From contig NZ_JBBJCN010000003.1 of NCBI RefSeq assembly GCF_037622515.1, positions 704,749-768,748 of the forward strand: a DNA stretch of 64,000 nt, given 5' to 3'. Positions 17,000 through 25,912 of this stretch are shown here, piece after piece. The translations under genes and the position numbers were made by a program. This DNA comes from Paradesertivirga superstes. Its GTDB lineage: Bacteria; Bacteroidota; Bacteroidia; Sphingobacteriales; Sphingobacteriaceae. Position 1 is the stretch's first letter; the number at the start of each line of letters is the position of its first letter. The notes under the pieces were generated by a model. It searched no databases and was not told the DNA's origin. It saw only the letters and a program-made list of their open reading frames with translations.

Positions 17000-17380
17000 A
17001 TGAAAAAAATAATAAACACAACAAAGGCCCCAGCACCAATCGGGCCATATAATCAAGCGGTTTTAGTAAATAATGTATTATATATATCTGGGCAAATAGC
17101 CATCAATCCCCAAACGAATGAGCTGGTTATGACATCTGTTGAAGAAGAAAGTCATCAGGTAATGAGTAACCTTAAAGAAGTACTTTCCGAAGCTGATTAT
17201 TCTTTCAATGACATTGTTAAAACAACCATATTTCTATCAGACATGTCACTCTTTCCAAGGGTAAATGAAATTTATGGCTCCTATTTTACAAGCGATTTCC
17301 CTGCCCGCGAAACCGTTGCTGTTGCCGGATTGCCTAAAGGCGTTAACGTTGAGATATCTGCGATAGCCTGTAAAGAGTAG
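17000..17380 (+). CDS. ridA: RidA family enamine/imine deaminase
   Basis: Hydrolyses reactive enamine and imine intermediates such as 2-aminoacrylate formed by PLP enzymes. The 126-residue protein is the normal family length and shows PIGPYNQAV, LYISGQIAINP, the active-site arginine in FPARETVAV, and VEISAIA at the end. I chose the ATG at 17000. A GTG nine codons upstream extends the frame, but those residues are not part of the family. The bases just before the start strongly resemble those before xth. The gene appears monocistronic and converges on the MarR regulator gene. Confidence 0.93.
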   Translation: MKKIINTTKAPAPIGPYNQAVLVNNVLYISGQIAINPQTNELVMTSVEEESHQVMSNLKEVLSEADYSFNDIVKTTIFLSDMSLFPRVNEIYGSYFTSDFPARETVAVAGLPKGVNVEISAIACKE

Positions 17381-17412
17381 CTTTTCAAAGATGGTTATCT
17401 GCGATTAATTTA

Positions 17413-18024
17413 TTAGGGTTTTCCTTGAAGATTTTCCTGGTGAAAAGATTCAAGTTTTTGCAGCAGAAGAATTAATTGATTTTTTTCCTGATCATTTAAA
17501 TTCCCAACCACCGTCTTGCTGGCAGTTCTAATTTTATCTATTTTAGCATTTAAAGCAGTTTTTCCCGCTTCGGTTATTGAAATTTTCTTACTTCTTCGAT
17601 CCTTTTCATTTTGTGTTTCATAAATAAATCCTAAAGCTAAGAGTCTGTTTATAATTTGAATCCCGGTCGACTTTTCATGAATATTCATTTCAATCAATTG
17701 AGTCTTTGTCATTCCGCCAGAATGAAGCAGATTGATGAGAAATATCACATCATCTATGGTTGAGAAAGGCGAGTCTGCTATTGCAATCTTGCTGTAAATT
17801 TTCGCATAACGGTACAAGTGCACTAAGGACGTATTGATTATACTTTCAGCGGAACGGCCTTTTTCTTTTCCTTCCCAGTTAACCGCAATAGTTTTTAATT
17901 GATCAGAGCAGCTAAATTTTTCAGAAAGCCATTGGGAAAAATTAGATAAATTACGGCTCTCCCCTTGAAACTCATGCTCAAAGTCTTCTGATAAGGCTAT
18001 TAATTCCCGATAGAGTGAATACAT
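17413..18024 (-). CDS. MarR family transcriptional regulator
   Basis: A 203-residue winged-helix DNA-binding protein. The helix-turn-helix is around GMTKTQLIEMNIHEKSTGIQIINRLLALG. The wing follows in NEKDRRSKKISITEAGKTAL, the typical MarR signature with two conserved Arg. The N-terminal 75 residues are longer than in most MarR proteins. It is divergent from the phytoene synthase-like gene, with 113 bp between the start codons. By analogy with other MarR genes it probably controls that gene and idi. The ligand is unknown. Confidence 0.88.
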   Translation of the reverse strand: MYSLYRELIALSEDFEHEFQGESRNLSNFSQWLSEKFSCSDQLKTIAVNWEGKEKGRSAESIINTSLVHLYRYAKIYSKIAIADSPFSTIDDVIFLINLLHSGGMTKTQLIEMNIHEKSTGIQIINRLLALGFIYETQNEKDRRSKKISITEAGKTALNAKIDKIRTASKTVVGNLNDQEKNQLILLLQKLESFHQENLQGKP

Positions 18025-18137
18025 ATAACGAAATTAAATTTACAACTATTATATTCATTTTTAGTATTTTTTTGTTCTAATTTGCAAAGAGAGAAACTAA
18101 ATTGAGTTATCTTAGTTTTATCTAACAGTTCTGACTT

Positions 18138-18983
18138 ATGAATACAGTAGCACAATTTGATTTTTTCTCATCAGCATGTAGTAAGTCGGTTACGCAATTG
18201 TACAGCACATCGTTTTATTCAGCGATTCAATTACTCAGTTCAGACATACGCAAACCAATTTGTTCGATCTACGGGATGGTACGTCTGGCTGATGAAATCG
18301 TTGATACATTTCACGCCTTTGATAAACAGCAATTATTGGAGAATTTCAAAAAAGACACTTTTGATTCCATTAAAAGCGGCATCAGCCTAAATCCAATACT
18401 TCAAAGCTTTCAACAAACGGTGAATCGATACAATATAGAAAATGAACTTATAGAAGCTTTCTTTGAAAGCATGGAAAAAGATCTAAATAAATCTGTCTAT
18501 ACAAACCAATCGGAGTTTATGGAATATATATACGGATCTGCAGAAGTGGTGGGATTAATGTGCCTGTATGTATTTTGTGATGGAAACAAAGTTCTTTTTG
18601 ATTCTCTGAAAGTGTATGCTAAAGCTCTGGGATCAGCATTTCAAAAAATTAACTTCTTACGTGATTTGCAGTCAGATGTTGAAGATCTGAAACGGACTTA
18701 TTTTCCAGGATTTAAATCTTCCACATTTAATAATAATTTAAAGCAATCCATTGAAAAAGATATAGAAACAGACTTTAGATTGGCTCACACAGGGATTAAA
18801 CGATTACCTCTAAATTCTCGCTTTGGAGTATACGTGGCATACAGATATTATTTGGCGCTGTTTAAAAAAGTAAAAAAAACCAGTTCCAAAACTATTCTAA
18901 AGGAAAGAGTACGCATTCCGAATCACATGAAAATGGTTATTGTTTTAAAAGCAGGTTTACGCAATCAGCTTAATTTAATTTAA
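18138..18983 (+). CDS. crtB: Phytoene/squalene synthase family protein
   Basis: Prenyl-diphosphate condensing enzyme, most likely phytoene synthase joining two geranylgeranyl diphosphates. The first aspartate motif is DEIVD in LADEIVDTF. The second lies in FLRDLQSDVEDLKRTYFPG; both bind the diphosphates through Mg2+. The 281 residues fit bacterial CrtB. The gene is followed one base later by IPP isomerase, so substrate supply and condensation are co-transcribed. No phytoene desaturase or cyclase is in the window. Squalene or hydroxysqualene synthase activity cannot be excluded. The symbol is a best guess. Confidence 0.85.
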   Translation: MNTVAQFDFFSSACSKSVTQLYSTSFYSAIQLLSSDIRKPICSIYGMVRLADEIVDTFHAFDKQQLLENFKKDTFDSIKSGISLNPILQSFQQTVNRYNIENELIEAFFESMEKDLNKSVYTNQSEFMEYIYGSAEVVGLMCLYVFCDGNKVLFDSLKVYAKALGSAFQKINFLRDLQSDVEDLKRTYFPGFKSSTFNNNLKQSIEKDIETDFRLAHTGIKRLPLNSRFGVYVAYRYYLALFKKVKKTSSKTILKERVRIPNHMKMVIVLKAGLRNQLNLI

Positions 18984-18984
18984 T

Positions 18985-19527
18985 ATGGCGCGATCCTATG
19001 TAATTCTTGTTGACGAGAATGATCAGCAGACTGGTGTGATGGAAAAAATATTGGCTCATCAAAAAGGCTTATTACACAGAGCCTTTTCTATATTTATCAT
19101 AAACAATAATCAAGAGATGCTCTTGCAAAAACGTGCATCTTCAAAATATCATTCGCCGGGATTATGGACAAACGCCTGCTGTAGTCACCCAGCCCCTGAT
19201 GAAAGCACTATAGAAGCCGCCAACAGGCGTTTGCCAGAAGAAATGGGGTTTAATTGCCCTTTAACAGAAATAGGTGCATTTACATACCGCGCAGAATTTG
19301 AAAATGGCCTCACCGAATTCGAATTCGATCATGTTTTTGTAGGTACTCATAACGCAGCCGTTATTCCCAACCCCGAAGAAGTTGACGAATATAAATGGCT
19401 ATCATTGTCTGAAATAGACAAGCTCATTGAAAACGATGAAAATCAGTTTACGGTCTGGTTTAAACTTGCTTATCCATTAACAAAATCATGGATCGAAAAT
19501 AAATCTGCAACAACTTTTTTGATTTAA
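18985..19527 (+). CDS. idi: Isopentenyl-diphosphate delta-isomerase, type I
   Basis: Interconverts isopentenyl and dimethylallyl diphosphate, the starter for prenyl chains. It has the Nudix-like fold of type I isomerases: LLHRAFSIFI, then WTNACCSHPAP with the catalytic cysteine, then RRLPEEMGF, which supplies metal-binding glutamates, and a later EVDEYKW. The length of 180 residues is typical. It starts one base after the crtB-like stop codon. The aromatic amino acid hydroxylase gene follows 49 bp later on the same strand and may share the transcript. Confidence 0.95.
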   Translation: MARSYVILVDENDQQTGVMEKILAHQKGLLHRAFSIFIINNNQEMLLQKRASSKYHSPGLWTNACCSHPAPDESTIEAANRRLPEEMGFNCPLTEIGAFTYRAEFENGLTEFEFDHVFVGTHNAAVIPNPEEVDEYKWLSLSEIDKLIENDENQFTVWFKLAYPLTKSWIENKSATTFLI

Positions 19528-19576
19528 ACTAACCCAAATTCTTAATTTGTCTGTTAAACTTTAAACATCTGGTCAT

Positions 19577-21370
19577 ATGGCTACGTTTAATGACTTTAAC
19601 AATCCTCAGGTTGCTGCACTCCCAAGTCATTTAAAGCAATTTATAGTAGATCAGCAATACGAGCATTATACACCTATAGATCAGGCTGTGTGGCGATACG
19701 TCATGCGACAAAATTATAGTTATCTTAAAGATGTAGCCTACTATCCCTATATACCAGGACTCCAAAAAGCAGGGCTTTCTATCGAATACATTCCGCATTT
19801 GCAAGAAATGAATGATGCGCTTTCGAAAATAGGCTGGGGAGCAGTTACAGTTGATGGGTTTATTCCTCCATCCGCATTTATGGAATATCAGGCATACCGC
19901 GTTTTGGTTATCGCAGCCGATATACGTCAGCTAAAGCATATTGAATATACCCCGGCGCCTGATATTATCCATGAATCTGCTGGTCATGCTCCGATAATCG
20001 CAGACAAAAAATATCATGAATATTTAAGTTATTTCGGTTCGATTGGGGCAAAAGCTATGTTTTCTGCTCAGGATTTCGAATTGTATGAAGCTATACGGGC
20101 ATTATCAATTTTAAAGGAAATGCCTGATGTTGATATCACTGAAATTAGGCAAGCGGAAGAATTGGTGGCTCATTGCCAGGAAAATATAGGGGAACCATCT
20201 GAAATGGCTTTGCTTAGCCGCCTTCATTGGTGGACCGTGGAATATGGTCTTATCGGAACATTGGAGGATCCTAAAATTTATGGGGCCGGATTATTATCCT
20301 CGATCGGAGAAAGTGCATCCTGCATGAACCCCGAAGTAAAAAAAATCTGGTATACTCTCGATGCTGTGAATTATCCTTATGATATAACGCAACCACAACC
20401 ACAGCTATTTGTAACTTCAGAATTTCAGAATCTCATTAATGTCCTTGAAGCGTATGCTGATACCATGTCATTTAGAATAGGCGGGACACATGGCATAAAA
20501 AAAGCCATCGAGTCAGGAAATACATGCACTGCAGTTTATAGCTCGGGTATTCAGGTATCAGGTAGATTTTCAAATGTTTTAAGCTATGGTGACAATAACC
20601 CTTTTTTTATTAAAACAACCGGCCCAACAGCTTTAGCTTTAAATAACAAACAGCTGGCAGAGCATGGAAAGGATTATTATCGTCAGGGATTCAGTTCACC
20701 GATTGGAAAGTTAAAAAACTATTCCAAGCCAATCGAGGATTTTGATCAAGCCGATCTAATAAAAGCAGGAATTGAAATAGGTGCTCGTACCGTGCTTAAA
20801 TTTGAAAGTGGCCTGACTGTTTCGGGGATAATTAATAAGATCGAATCAGCTGATAGTAAAATCCTGTTGATACAATTTAGTGACTGCATGGTAACAGGCC
20901 CGTCAAGTGAAACCCTTTTCGCCCCTAAATCGGGATTATTTAACATGGCTGCTGGCGCTAAAATTACTTCAGTTTATTGCGGAGCTGCTGATAAGGATGC
21001 GTTTGAAGAAATCGTTTACAAATCAAACCGGGTAACATACCATCCTCATTATGATGATAAAACAATCCGATTACATCAAATTTATCAGCAGGTCAGAGAT
21101 ATCAGGCAGTGCAGGAAAGACTTTAATTTACTAGTAGGTTTATTTGATAAAATATCAACTCAGCATAAAGATGACTGGTTATGCGCATTAGAAATACTGG
21201 AAATTTTAGAACATGAAAATTCTGAACACGAGGCTGCTATGAAAATCAGAAAATTTTTGAAACAAAAGACAGTCGAAAAGCCTGAATTAAAAAAATTAAT
21301 TTCGGATGGGTTTTATCTTATTGAACATCCAATTCAGCAAAATCTCGTTAACCAGGGATTGAGATCCTGA
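19577..21370 (+). CDS. Aromatic amino acid hydroxylase with long C-terminal extension
   Basis: Tetrahydropterin-dependent non-haem iron hydroxylase that probably turns phenylalanine into tyrosine. The iron ligands are H132 and H137 in IIHESAGHAP and E222 in WWTVEYGL. The catalytic domain covers roughly residues 20-300. The protein has 597 residues, while common bacterial phenylalanine hydroxylases have about 300. The extra 290 residues are not a second hydroxylase domain and show no motif I can name; the end is helical and charged. Similar long forms occur in other Bacteroidota. Its neighbours degrade tyrosine through homogentisate, which supports a phenylalanine substrate. It ends 12 bp from the convergent HPPD gene. 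Confidence 0.9.
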   Translation: MATFNDFNNPQVAALPSHLKQFIVDQQYEHYTPIDQAVWRYVMRQNYSYLKDVAYYPYIPGLQKAGLSIEYIPHLQEMNDALSKIGWGAVTVDGFIPPSAFMEYQAYRVLVIAADIRQLKHIEYTPAPDIIHESAGHAPIIADKKYHEYLSYFGSIGAKAMFSAQDFELYEAIRALSILKEMPDVDITEIRQAEELVAHCQENIGEPSEMALLSRLHWWTVEYGLIGTLEDPKIYGAGLLSSIGESASCMNPEVKKIWYTLDAVNYPYDITQPQPQLFVTSEFQNLINVLEAYADTMSFRIGGTHGIKKAIESGNTCTAVYSSGIQVSGRFSNVLSYGDNNPFFIKTTGPTALALNNKQLAEHGKDYYRQGFSSPIGKLKNYSKPIEDFDQADLIKAGIEIGARTVLKFESGLTVSGIINKIESADSKILLIQFSDCMVTGPSSETLFAPKSGLFNMAAGAKITSVYCGAADKDAFEEIVYKSNRVTYHPHYDDKTIRLHQIYQQVRDIRQCRKDFNLLVGLFDKISTQHKDDWLCALEILEILEHENSEHEAAMKIRKFLKQKTVEKPELKKLISDGFYLIEHPIQQNLVNQGLRS

Positions 21371-21382
21371 ACTTTGCACCAC

Positions 21383-22501
21383 TTAAAGATTTCCTCTCAT
21401 CTCCTGCTCACGTTCTATAGCTTCAAATAAGGCTTTAAAATTCCCAGCTCCAAAAGAACGGGCGCCTTTGCGTTGTATAATTTCAAAAAACACTGTTGGA
21501 CGATCTTCCAAAGGTTTTGTAAATATTTGTAATAAATATCCTTCATCATCCCTGTCTACCAATATTCCCAGGGATTTTAAAGGTCCCAAATCTTCATCAA
21601 TATGACCTACCCTCTCAAGCAGATCATTGTAATACGTATTTGGGATGGGTAAAAACTCAACGCCCCGCTTCTTCAACTCAGTAACCGTTGCTACGATATC
21701 ATCTGTCGCCAAAGCCATATGCTGAACACCCTCACCTTCATAAAACTCTAAGTATTCCTCTATCTGGGATTTTTTTTTGCCTTCAGCAGGCTCGTTGATC
21801 GGAAACTTCACAAAGCCATTACCGTTACTCATCACCTTACTCATTAGAGCAGAATATTCGGTAGAAATCATTTTATCATCAAAAGTCAGAATATTTTTAA
21901 AGCCCAATACATTTTCATAAAAGTTGACCCAATTATTCATCCGGTTCCAGCCCACATTCCCCACACAATGATCGATAAACAAAAGGCCGGTAGGCGTTGG
22001 ATTATAGCTGGAATTCCATACTTTATAACCAGGCAAAAAGGGACCACTATAGTTTTTCCGTTCAACAAACACATGGACCGTTTCCCCATACAATTTTATA
22101 CCACTCGTTCTAACTTCTCCCCATTCATCACTTAACGTTTGAGGTGCCTGGTATGAAATTGCACCCCGTTTTACCGTTTGATCAAAAGCATCAAAAGCAT
22201 CTTCTACCGATAAGGCTAAAACTTTCACCCCGTCACCATGCTTTTTAATATGATCGGATACGTAACTGTCGGAGTGAAGAGGAGATGTTAATACAAGCCT
22301 TATTTTGCCCTGTTGCAAAACATAGGAAGCTCTGTCTCGCACGCCAGTTTCTGGCCCGGCATAGGCAAGACTTTGAAACCCGAAGGCTGTTTTATAAAAA
22401 TAGGCTGCTTGTTTGGCGTTTCCTACATAGAACTCAGCATAGTCAGTGCCCTTTAAAGGCAGAAAATCCTGAGCATTGTTTTGATCTGTTTTCTTTTCCA
22501 T
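21383..22501 (-). CDS. hppD: 4-hydroxyphenylpyruvate dioxygenase
   Basis: Converts 4-hydroxyphenylpyruvate to homogentisate using Fe(II) and O2. Two VOC domains are present. The iron ligands are His in IDHCVGNV, His in GVQHMALAT and Glu in VFFEIIQRKG, and the C-terminal helix GAGNFKALFEAIEREQ closes the active site. I chose the ATG at 22501 (372 residues). The longest frame starts 13 codons earlier inside hmgA with a glycine/lysine-rich stretch unlike the family. It lies 4 bp downstream of hmgA and is surely co-transcribed with it. Confidence 0.96.
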   Translation of the reverse strand: MEKKTDQNNAQDFLPLKGTDYAEFYVGNAKQAAYFYKTAFGFQSLAYAGPETGVRDRASYVLQQGKIRLVLTSPLHSDSYVSDHIKKHGDGVKVLALSVEDAFDAFDQTVKRGAISYQAPQTLSDEWGEVRTSGIKLYGETVHVFVERKNYSGPFLPGYKVWNSSYNPTPTGLLFIDHCVGNVGWNRMNNWVNFYENVLGFKNILTFDDKMISTEYSALMSKVMSNGNGFVKFPINEPAEGKKKSQIEEYLEFYEGEGVQHMALATDDIVATVTELKKRGVEFLPIPNTYYNDLLERVGHIDEDLGPLKSLGILVDRDDEGYLLQIFTKPLEDRPTVFFEIIQRKGARSFGAGNFKALFEAIEREQEMRGNL

Positions 22502-22505
22502 CGAT

Positions 22506-23666
22506 TTACCCTTCCCCCCAACTCTTATAATAATTCGCATCCTCGATTTTCAAAGCCTCATCAGTAAGCATTAGCGGCCTGAAAGGATCTATCATTACTG
22601 CAAGTTCGTCTGTAGATTCTTTACCGATAGACTGTTCAACAGTCCCGGGATGCGGGCCATGAGGAATACCGCCGGGATGAAGAGTGATCTGCCCTTTGAC
22701 TACAGACTTACGGCTCATAAAGTCGCCGTCAACATAATACAAAAGCTCGTCACTATCCACATTACTATGATTATAAGGAACAGGGATTGACAGCGGGTGG
22801 TAATCGAACTTCCTTGGCACAAATGAACAAATAACAAAATTATTCCCCTCAAAAGTTTGATGAACAGGAGGAGGCTGATGGATGCGTCCGGTTATTGGTT
22901 CAAAATCATGTATTGAAAGTGACCATGGATAATGAAATCCATCCCATCCAACAAAATCAAAAGGGTGGGTTCCATAAGTGTAAGGGTAGATCATTCCCTG
23001 CTTTTTAATCAATATTCTAAAATTCCCTTTTTCATCATGGGTTTCCAAATCTGCCGGCCGCCTGATATCCCTTTCGCAATAAGGCGATTGTTCCATCATC
23101 TGACCAAATTTATTAAGGTAACGCTGCGGTGATCTGACGGGGCTAAAACTTTCAACGATAAATAATCTGTTTTCCGGCGAATCGAATTCTATCTGGTAAA
23201 TGGTTCCGCGAGGAATAATAAGATAATCGCCGTAACCAAACCTGATTTTTCCAAAGCCCGTTTGCAGGGTCCCCGATCCGATATGTATAAATAAGATTTC
23301 GTCCGCCTGACTATTTTTATAAAAATAATCAGTCATAGACCGGCGAGGCGCAGCTAAGGAAATATGTAAGTCATTATTAACCAAGACGGCCTTCCGGCTT
23401 TTCAGGAAATCATCTTCAGCCTCTACCTTAAATCCCAGTAAACTGGTATGTTTTAAATGCTTTTCGCGGGCAATTTTCGGTTCCACAGAATAAGCCTCTC
23501 CCAATGACTTTACAAGAGTTGGAGGATAAACGTGATACACCAGCGAATACAAGCTGGAAAACCCTTCGGTGGAAACCAGCTCTTCAGCATATAATGAACC
23601 ATCAGGTTTACGGAATATTGTATGCCGTTTTGATGGAATTTTTCCCAAAGAATGATAGACTGGCAT
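22506..23666 (-). CDS. hmgA: Homogentisate 1,2-dioxygenase
   Basis: Opens the ring of homogentisate to maleylacetoacetate with Fe(II) and O2. The cupin-type core shows FGYGDYLIIPRGTIYQIE. The metal-binding segment is HPGGIPHGPHPGTVEQ (two His and a Glu), and DELAVMIDPFRPL is conserved at the end. At 386 residues it is shorter than the classical enzyme of about 440, as in several Bacteroidota homologues. It is the first gene of a two-gene operon with hppD and is divergent from the fumarylacetoacetase gene, so the shared 276-bp region probably controls the whole pathway. Confidence 0.95.
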   Translation of the reverse strand: MPVYHSLGKIPSKRHTIFRKPDGSLYAEELVSTEGFSSLYSLVYHVYPPTLVKSLGEAYSVEPKIAREKHLKHTSLLGFKVEAEDDFLKSRKAVLVNNDLHISLAAPRRSMTDYFYKNSQADEILFIHIGSGTLQTGFGKIRFGYGDYLIIPRGTIYQIEFDSPENRLFIVESFSPVRSPQRYLNKFGQMMEQSPYCERDIRRPADLETHDEKGNFRILIKKQGMIYPYTYGTHPFDFVGWDGFHYPWSLSIHDFEPITGRIHQPPPVHQTFEGNNFVICSFVPRKFDYHPLSIPVPYNHSNVDSDELLYYVDGDFMSRKSVVKGQITLHPGGIPHGPHPGTVEQSIGKESTDELAVMIDPFRPLMLTDEALKIEDANYYKSWGEG

Positions 23667-23890
23667 AATGATTAATTAGGTATGATTTAATAACAGTAAG
23701 AAGTAGAAAAAGTGTTTATGCATAACCTTTCCCGGATTTAGATTTTATGTGCATCAGAATGGACCATAACCAGACCCAATAACATACATTATCTTCTTGA
23801 ACAGATTATCTTATCTCAGGGTAGATGACAAGACCCGTTCATAGTTACAATCAGAACTAATTTAAGATTAATAGGTTATATAGACAATGC

Positions 23891-23918
23891 GTACAACGTA
23901 AATCACAAAATTGTGTAC
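23891..23918. promoter_or_regulatory. Dyad before the fumarylacetoacetase gene (possible operator)
   Basis: In the 276-bp divergent region, CACAA-AA-TTGTG (23904-23915) forms a short dyad inside outer arms GTACA (23891-23895) and TGTAC (23914-23918). It lies 25-52 bp upstream of the fahA start, where a repressor or activator could act. The rest of the divergent region holds no open frame and no clear TAnnTTTG box. The evidence is symmetry and position only. Confidence 0.3.
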
Positions 23919-23942
23919 ATAATTGAACTGGCCTGATAGCTT

Positions 23943-24965
23943 ATGAAACTAGTCTCCTATAAAACCGAAAACAAGGAACAACTCGGGGTTTTTGTAAACG
24001 GGCATATCTACAATTTAAATTCATGCGATAAATTAATCCCCGAAAACATGAAGAAATTTTTATGGGAAGGTGAAGAGATTATGCTTCGTGCAAAACAAGT
24101 GGACAGAGATATTCGTTCGGGAAGCTTCCAGGCGAAAGAAGAGGTTTTTTATGAACTATTAGCGCCCGTACCACACCCAACTTCGTGCCGAGATGCATAT
24201 GCTTTCAGGCAGCATGTTGCTGCAGCCCGGCGTAACAGAAGGGTAGAAATGATTCCTGAATTTGATCAGTATCCAATTTTTTATTTCACTAATCATAATT
24301 CAATTAAAGGACCCGGAGAAATTGAATGTATGCCGGATCATTTTAAAAAACTGGATTTTGAGTTAGAAGTGGCAATTGTCCTCAATAAAAAAGGTCGCAA
24401 TATTAAAGCTTCGGAAGCGGATGAATATATAGCTGGATATATGATAATGAATGATCTGAGCGCACGAACCCTGCAAATGGAAGAAATGCTTTTAAACCTT
24501 GGACCTGCTAAAGGGAAAGACTTTGCAACAGTTATCGGACCCTGGCTTGTCACACCCGATGAACTCGAACCTTTTAAAGTCTCAGCGAAAAAGGATCACA
24601 CAGGAAATGCGTTCGACCTGAAAATGAAATGCCTGGTTAACGGAATAGAAGTATCAAGCGGAACTATGGCAGATATGGACTGGACATTCGCAGAGATTAT
24701 AGAACGTTGCTCATATGGCTGCGACGTCTATCCCGGAGATTTAATAGGCTCTGGAACCGTTGGCACTGGATGCTTCCTTGAACTCAATGGCACAGGATTA
24801 TTAAACGACCCAGACTATAATTCCCAATGGCTGCAAAAAGGAGACGTAGTAGAAATGGAAATCACAGGCCTTGGCCGCTTAAGCACCATTATATCTGAAG
24901 AAGACAGCGATTGGTCAATTCTGGAAAACAAGAAATTAAATTCCAGTTTAAATGTTCACCCTTAA
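23943..24965 (+). CDS. fahA: Fumarylacetoacetate hydrolase family protein
   Basis: Cleaves fumarylacetoacetate to fumarate and acetoacetate, the last step of tyrosine breakdown. The 340-residue protein shows the FAH C-terminal fold. Metal-binding acidic residues appear in DFELEVAIVLNKKGRNI, followed by GYMIMNDLSART, AKGKDFATVIGPWLVT and GDLIGSGTVGTG. Its place beside hmgA and hppD supports fumarylacetoacetase over other members of the superfamily. Its 3' end overlaps the flavin reductase-like gene by 14 bp, indicating translational coupling. Confidence 0.9.
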   Translation: MKLVSYKTENKEQLGVFVNGHIYNLNSCDKLIPENMKKFLWEGEEIMLRAKQVDRDIRSGSFQAKEEVFYELLAPVPHPTSCRDAYAFRQHVAAARRNRRVEMIPEFDQYPIFYFTNHNSIKGPGEIECMPDHFKKLDFELEVAIVLNKKGRNIKASEADEYIAGYMIMNDLSARTLQMEEMLLNLGPAKGKDFATVIGPWLVTPDELEPFKVSAKKDHTGNAFDLKMKCLVNGIEVSSGTMADMDWTFAEIIERCSYGCDVYPGDLIGSGTVGTGCFLELNGTGLLNDPDYNSQWLQKGDVVEMEITGLGRLSTIISEEDSDWSILENKKLNSSLNVHP

Positions 24966-25857
24966 ACTTTCAGACCTTAGTCCAGCCGAGTTGCAGGAAT
25001 ATTTGCAATACGCTATTGCCCCAAGGCCAATATGTTTGGCATCTACAATCGATAAAGATGGCAATGTAAATCTTAGTCCCTTCAGTTTTTTTAATCTGTT
25101 TAGCATTAGCCCTCCAATATGCGTGTTTTCCCCATCAAGAAGGGTAAGGGATAATACAACCAAACATACCCTGGAAAATATTAAAGAGGTCCCGGAATGT
25201 GTGATCAACCTGGTGAATTTTGATATTGTGCAACAGACTTCTTTATCCAGTACTGAATATCCAAGAGGGATGAACGAATTTGTTAAATCAGGCTTAACAC
25301 CAATCATATCTGAATTGGTAAAACCTCCGAGAGTTGCTGAATCACCGGTTCAACTGGAATGTTTTGTAAACCAAATTATAAGTCTGGGCAATACGGCGGG
25401 CTCTGGAAATCTGATTCTTGCCGAAATTAAAATAATGCATATCAATCCGTCAATTCTTGATGCGGAAAAAAAAATTGATCAGGAGAAAATTGATTTGGTT
25501 GCCCGCCTCGGTGGCGATTGGTATTGCCGGGTAACAAAAGAAAATTTGTTTAAAATATCCAAGCCAAATAAAAAGATCGGAATAGGAGTGGATTCCCTAC
25601 CTCGATCAATTCGCGAGTCCTCAATTTTTACAGGTAATGACCTTGGCCAGTTGGGCAATATAGACGCATTACCAAATGAGACCAGTATTAATCAGTACGC
25701 CCAGCAAAATGCAGACTTGCAAAATCTTATAATCGCCACCAGGAGTGACAGCAAACTCAGAAGAGATTCCCTGCACCTCCTGGCTAAATCACTATTAAAG
25801 CTGGGCAAAGTCTCTGAAGCCTGGATGACTCTGCTTGCAGATGACGAAACTACTTAA
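24952..25857 (+). CDS. Flavin reductase-like (FMN-binding split barrel) protein
   Basis: A 301-residue flavoprotein. The FMN-binding split barrel occupies about residues 10-210, with IAPRPICLASTIDKDGNVNLSPFSFFNLF, PPICVFSPSRR, and a ligand loop near TAGSGNLILAEI. About 80 C-terminal residues are helical and unassigned. Homologues reduce flavin for a partner monooxygenase or oxidise small molecules; the substrate is unknown. It overlaps fahA by 14 bp, so it is made together with the last enzyme of tyrosine breakdown. No partner oxygenase of the two-component type lies nearby. Confidence 0.82.
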   Translation: MFTLKLSDLSPAELQEYLQYAIAPRPICLASTIDKDGNVNLSPFSFFNLFSISPPICVFSPSRRVRDNTTKHTLENIKEVPECVINLVNFDIVQQTSLSSTEYPRGMNEFVKSGLTPIISELVKPPRVAESPVQLECFVNQIISLGNTAGSGNLILAEIKIMHINPSILDAEKKIDQEKIDLVARLGGDWYCRVTKENLFKISKPNKKIGIGVDSLPRSIRESSIFTGNDLGQLGNIDALPNETSINQYAQQNADLQNLIIATRSDSKLRRDSLHLLAKSLLKLGKVSEAWMTLLADDETT

Positions 25858-25882
25858 AAACAAAAGCTCCCCGAAGGAAGCT
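25855..25882 (-). terminator. Terminator of gltX with UUCG loop
   Basis: Read on the minus strand, AGCTTCC and GGGAGCT form a 7-bp stem (one G-U pair) closed by a TTCG tetraloop, followed by TTTTGTTTTT. It stands about 30 bp beyond the gltX stop codon and directly abuts the end of the flavin reductase gene. The very stable UUCG loop makes this a credible intrinsic terminator. Confidence 0.65.
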
Positions 25883-25912
25883 AAATATTTTAAAGCACGA
25901 AGAAAAAACAGA

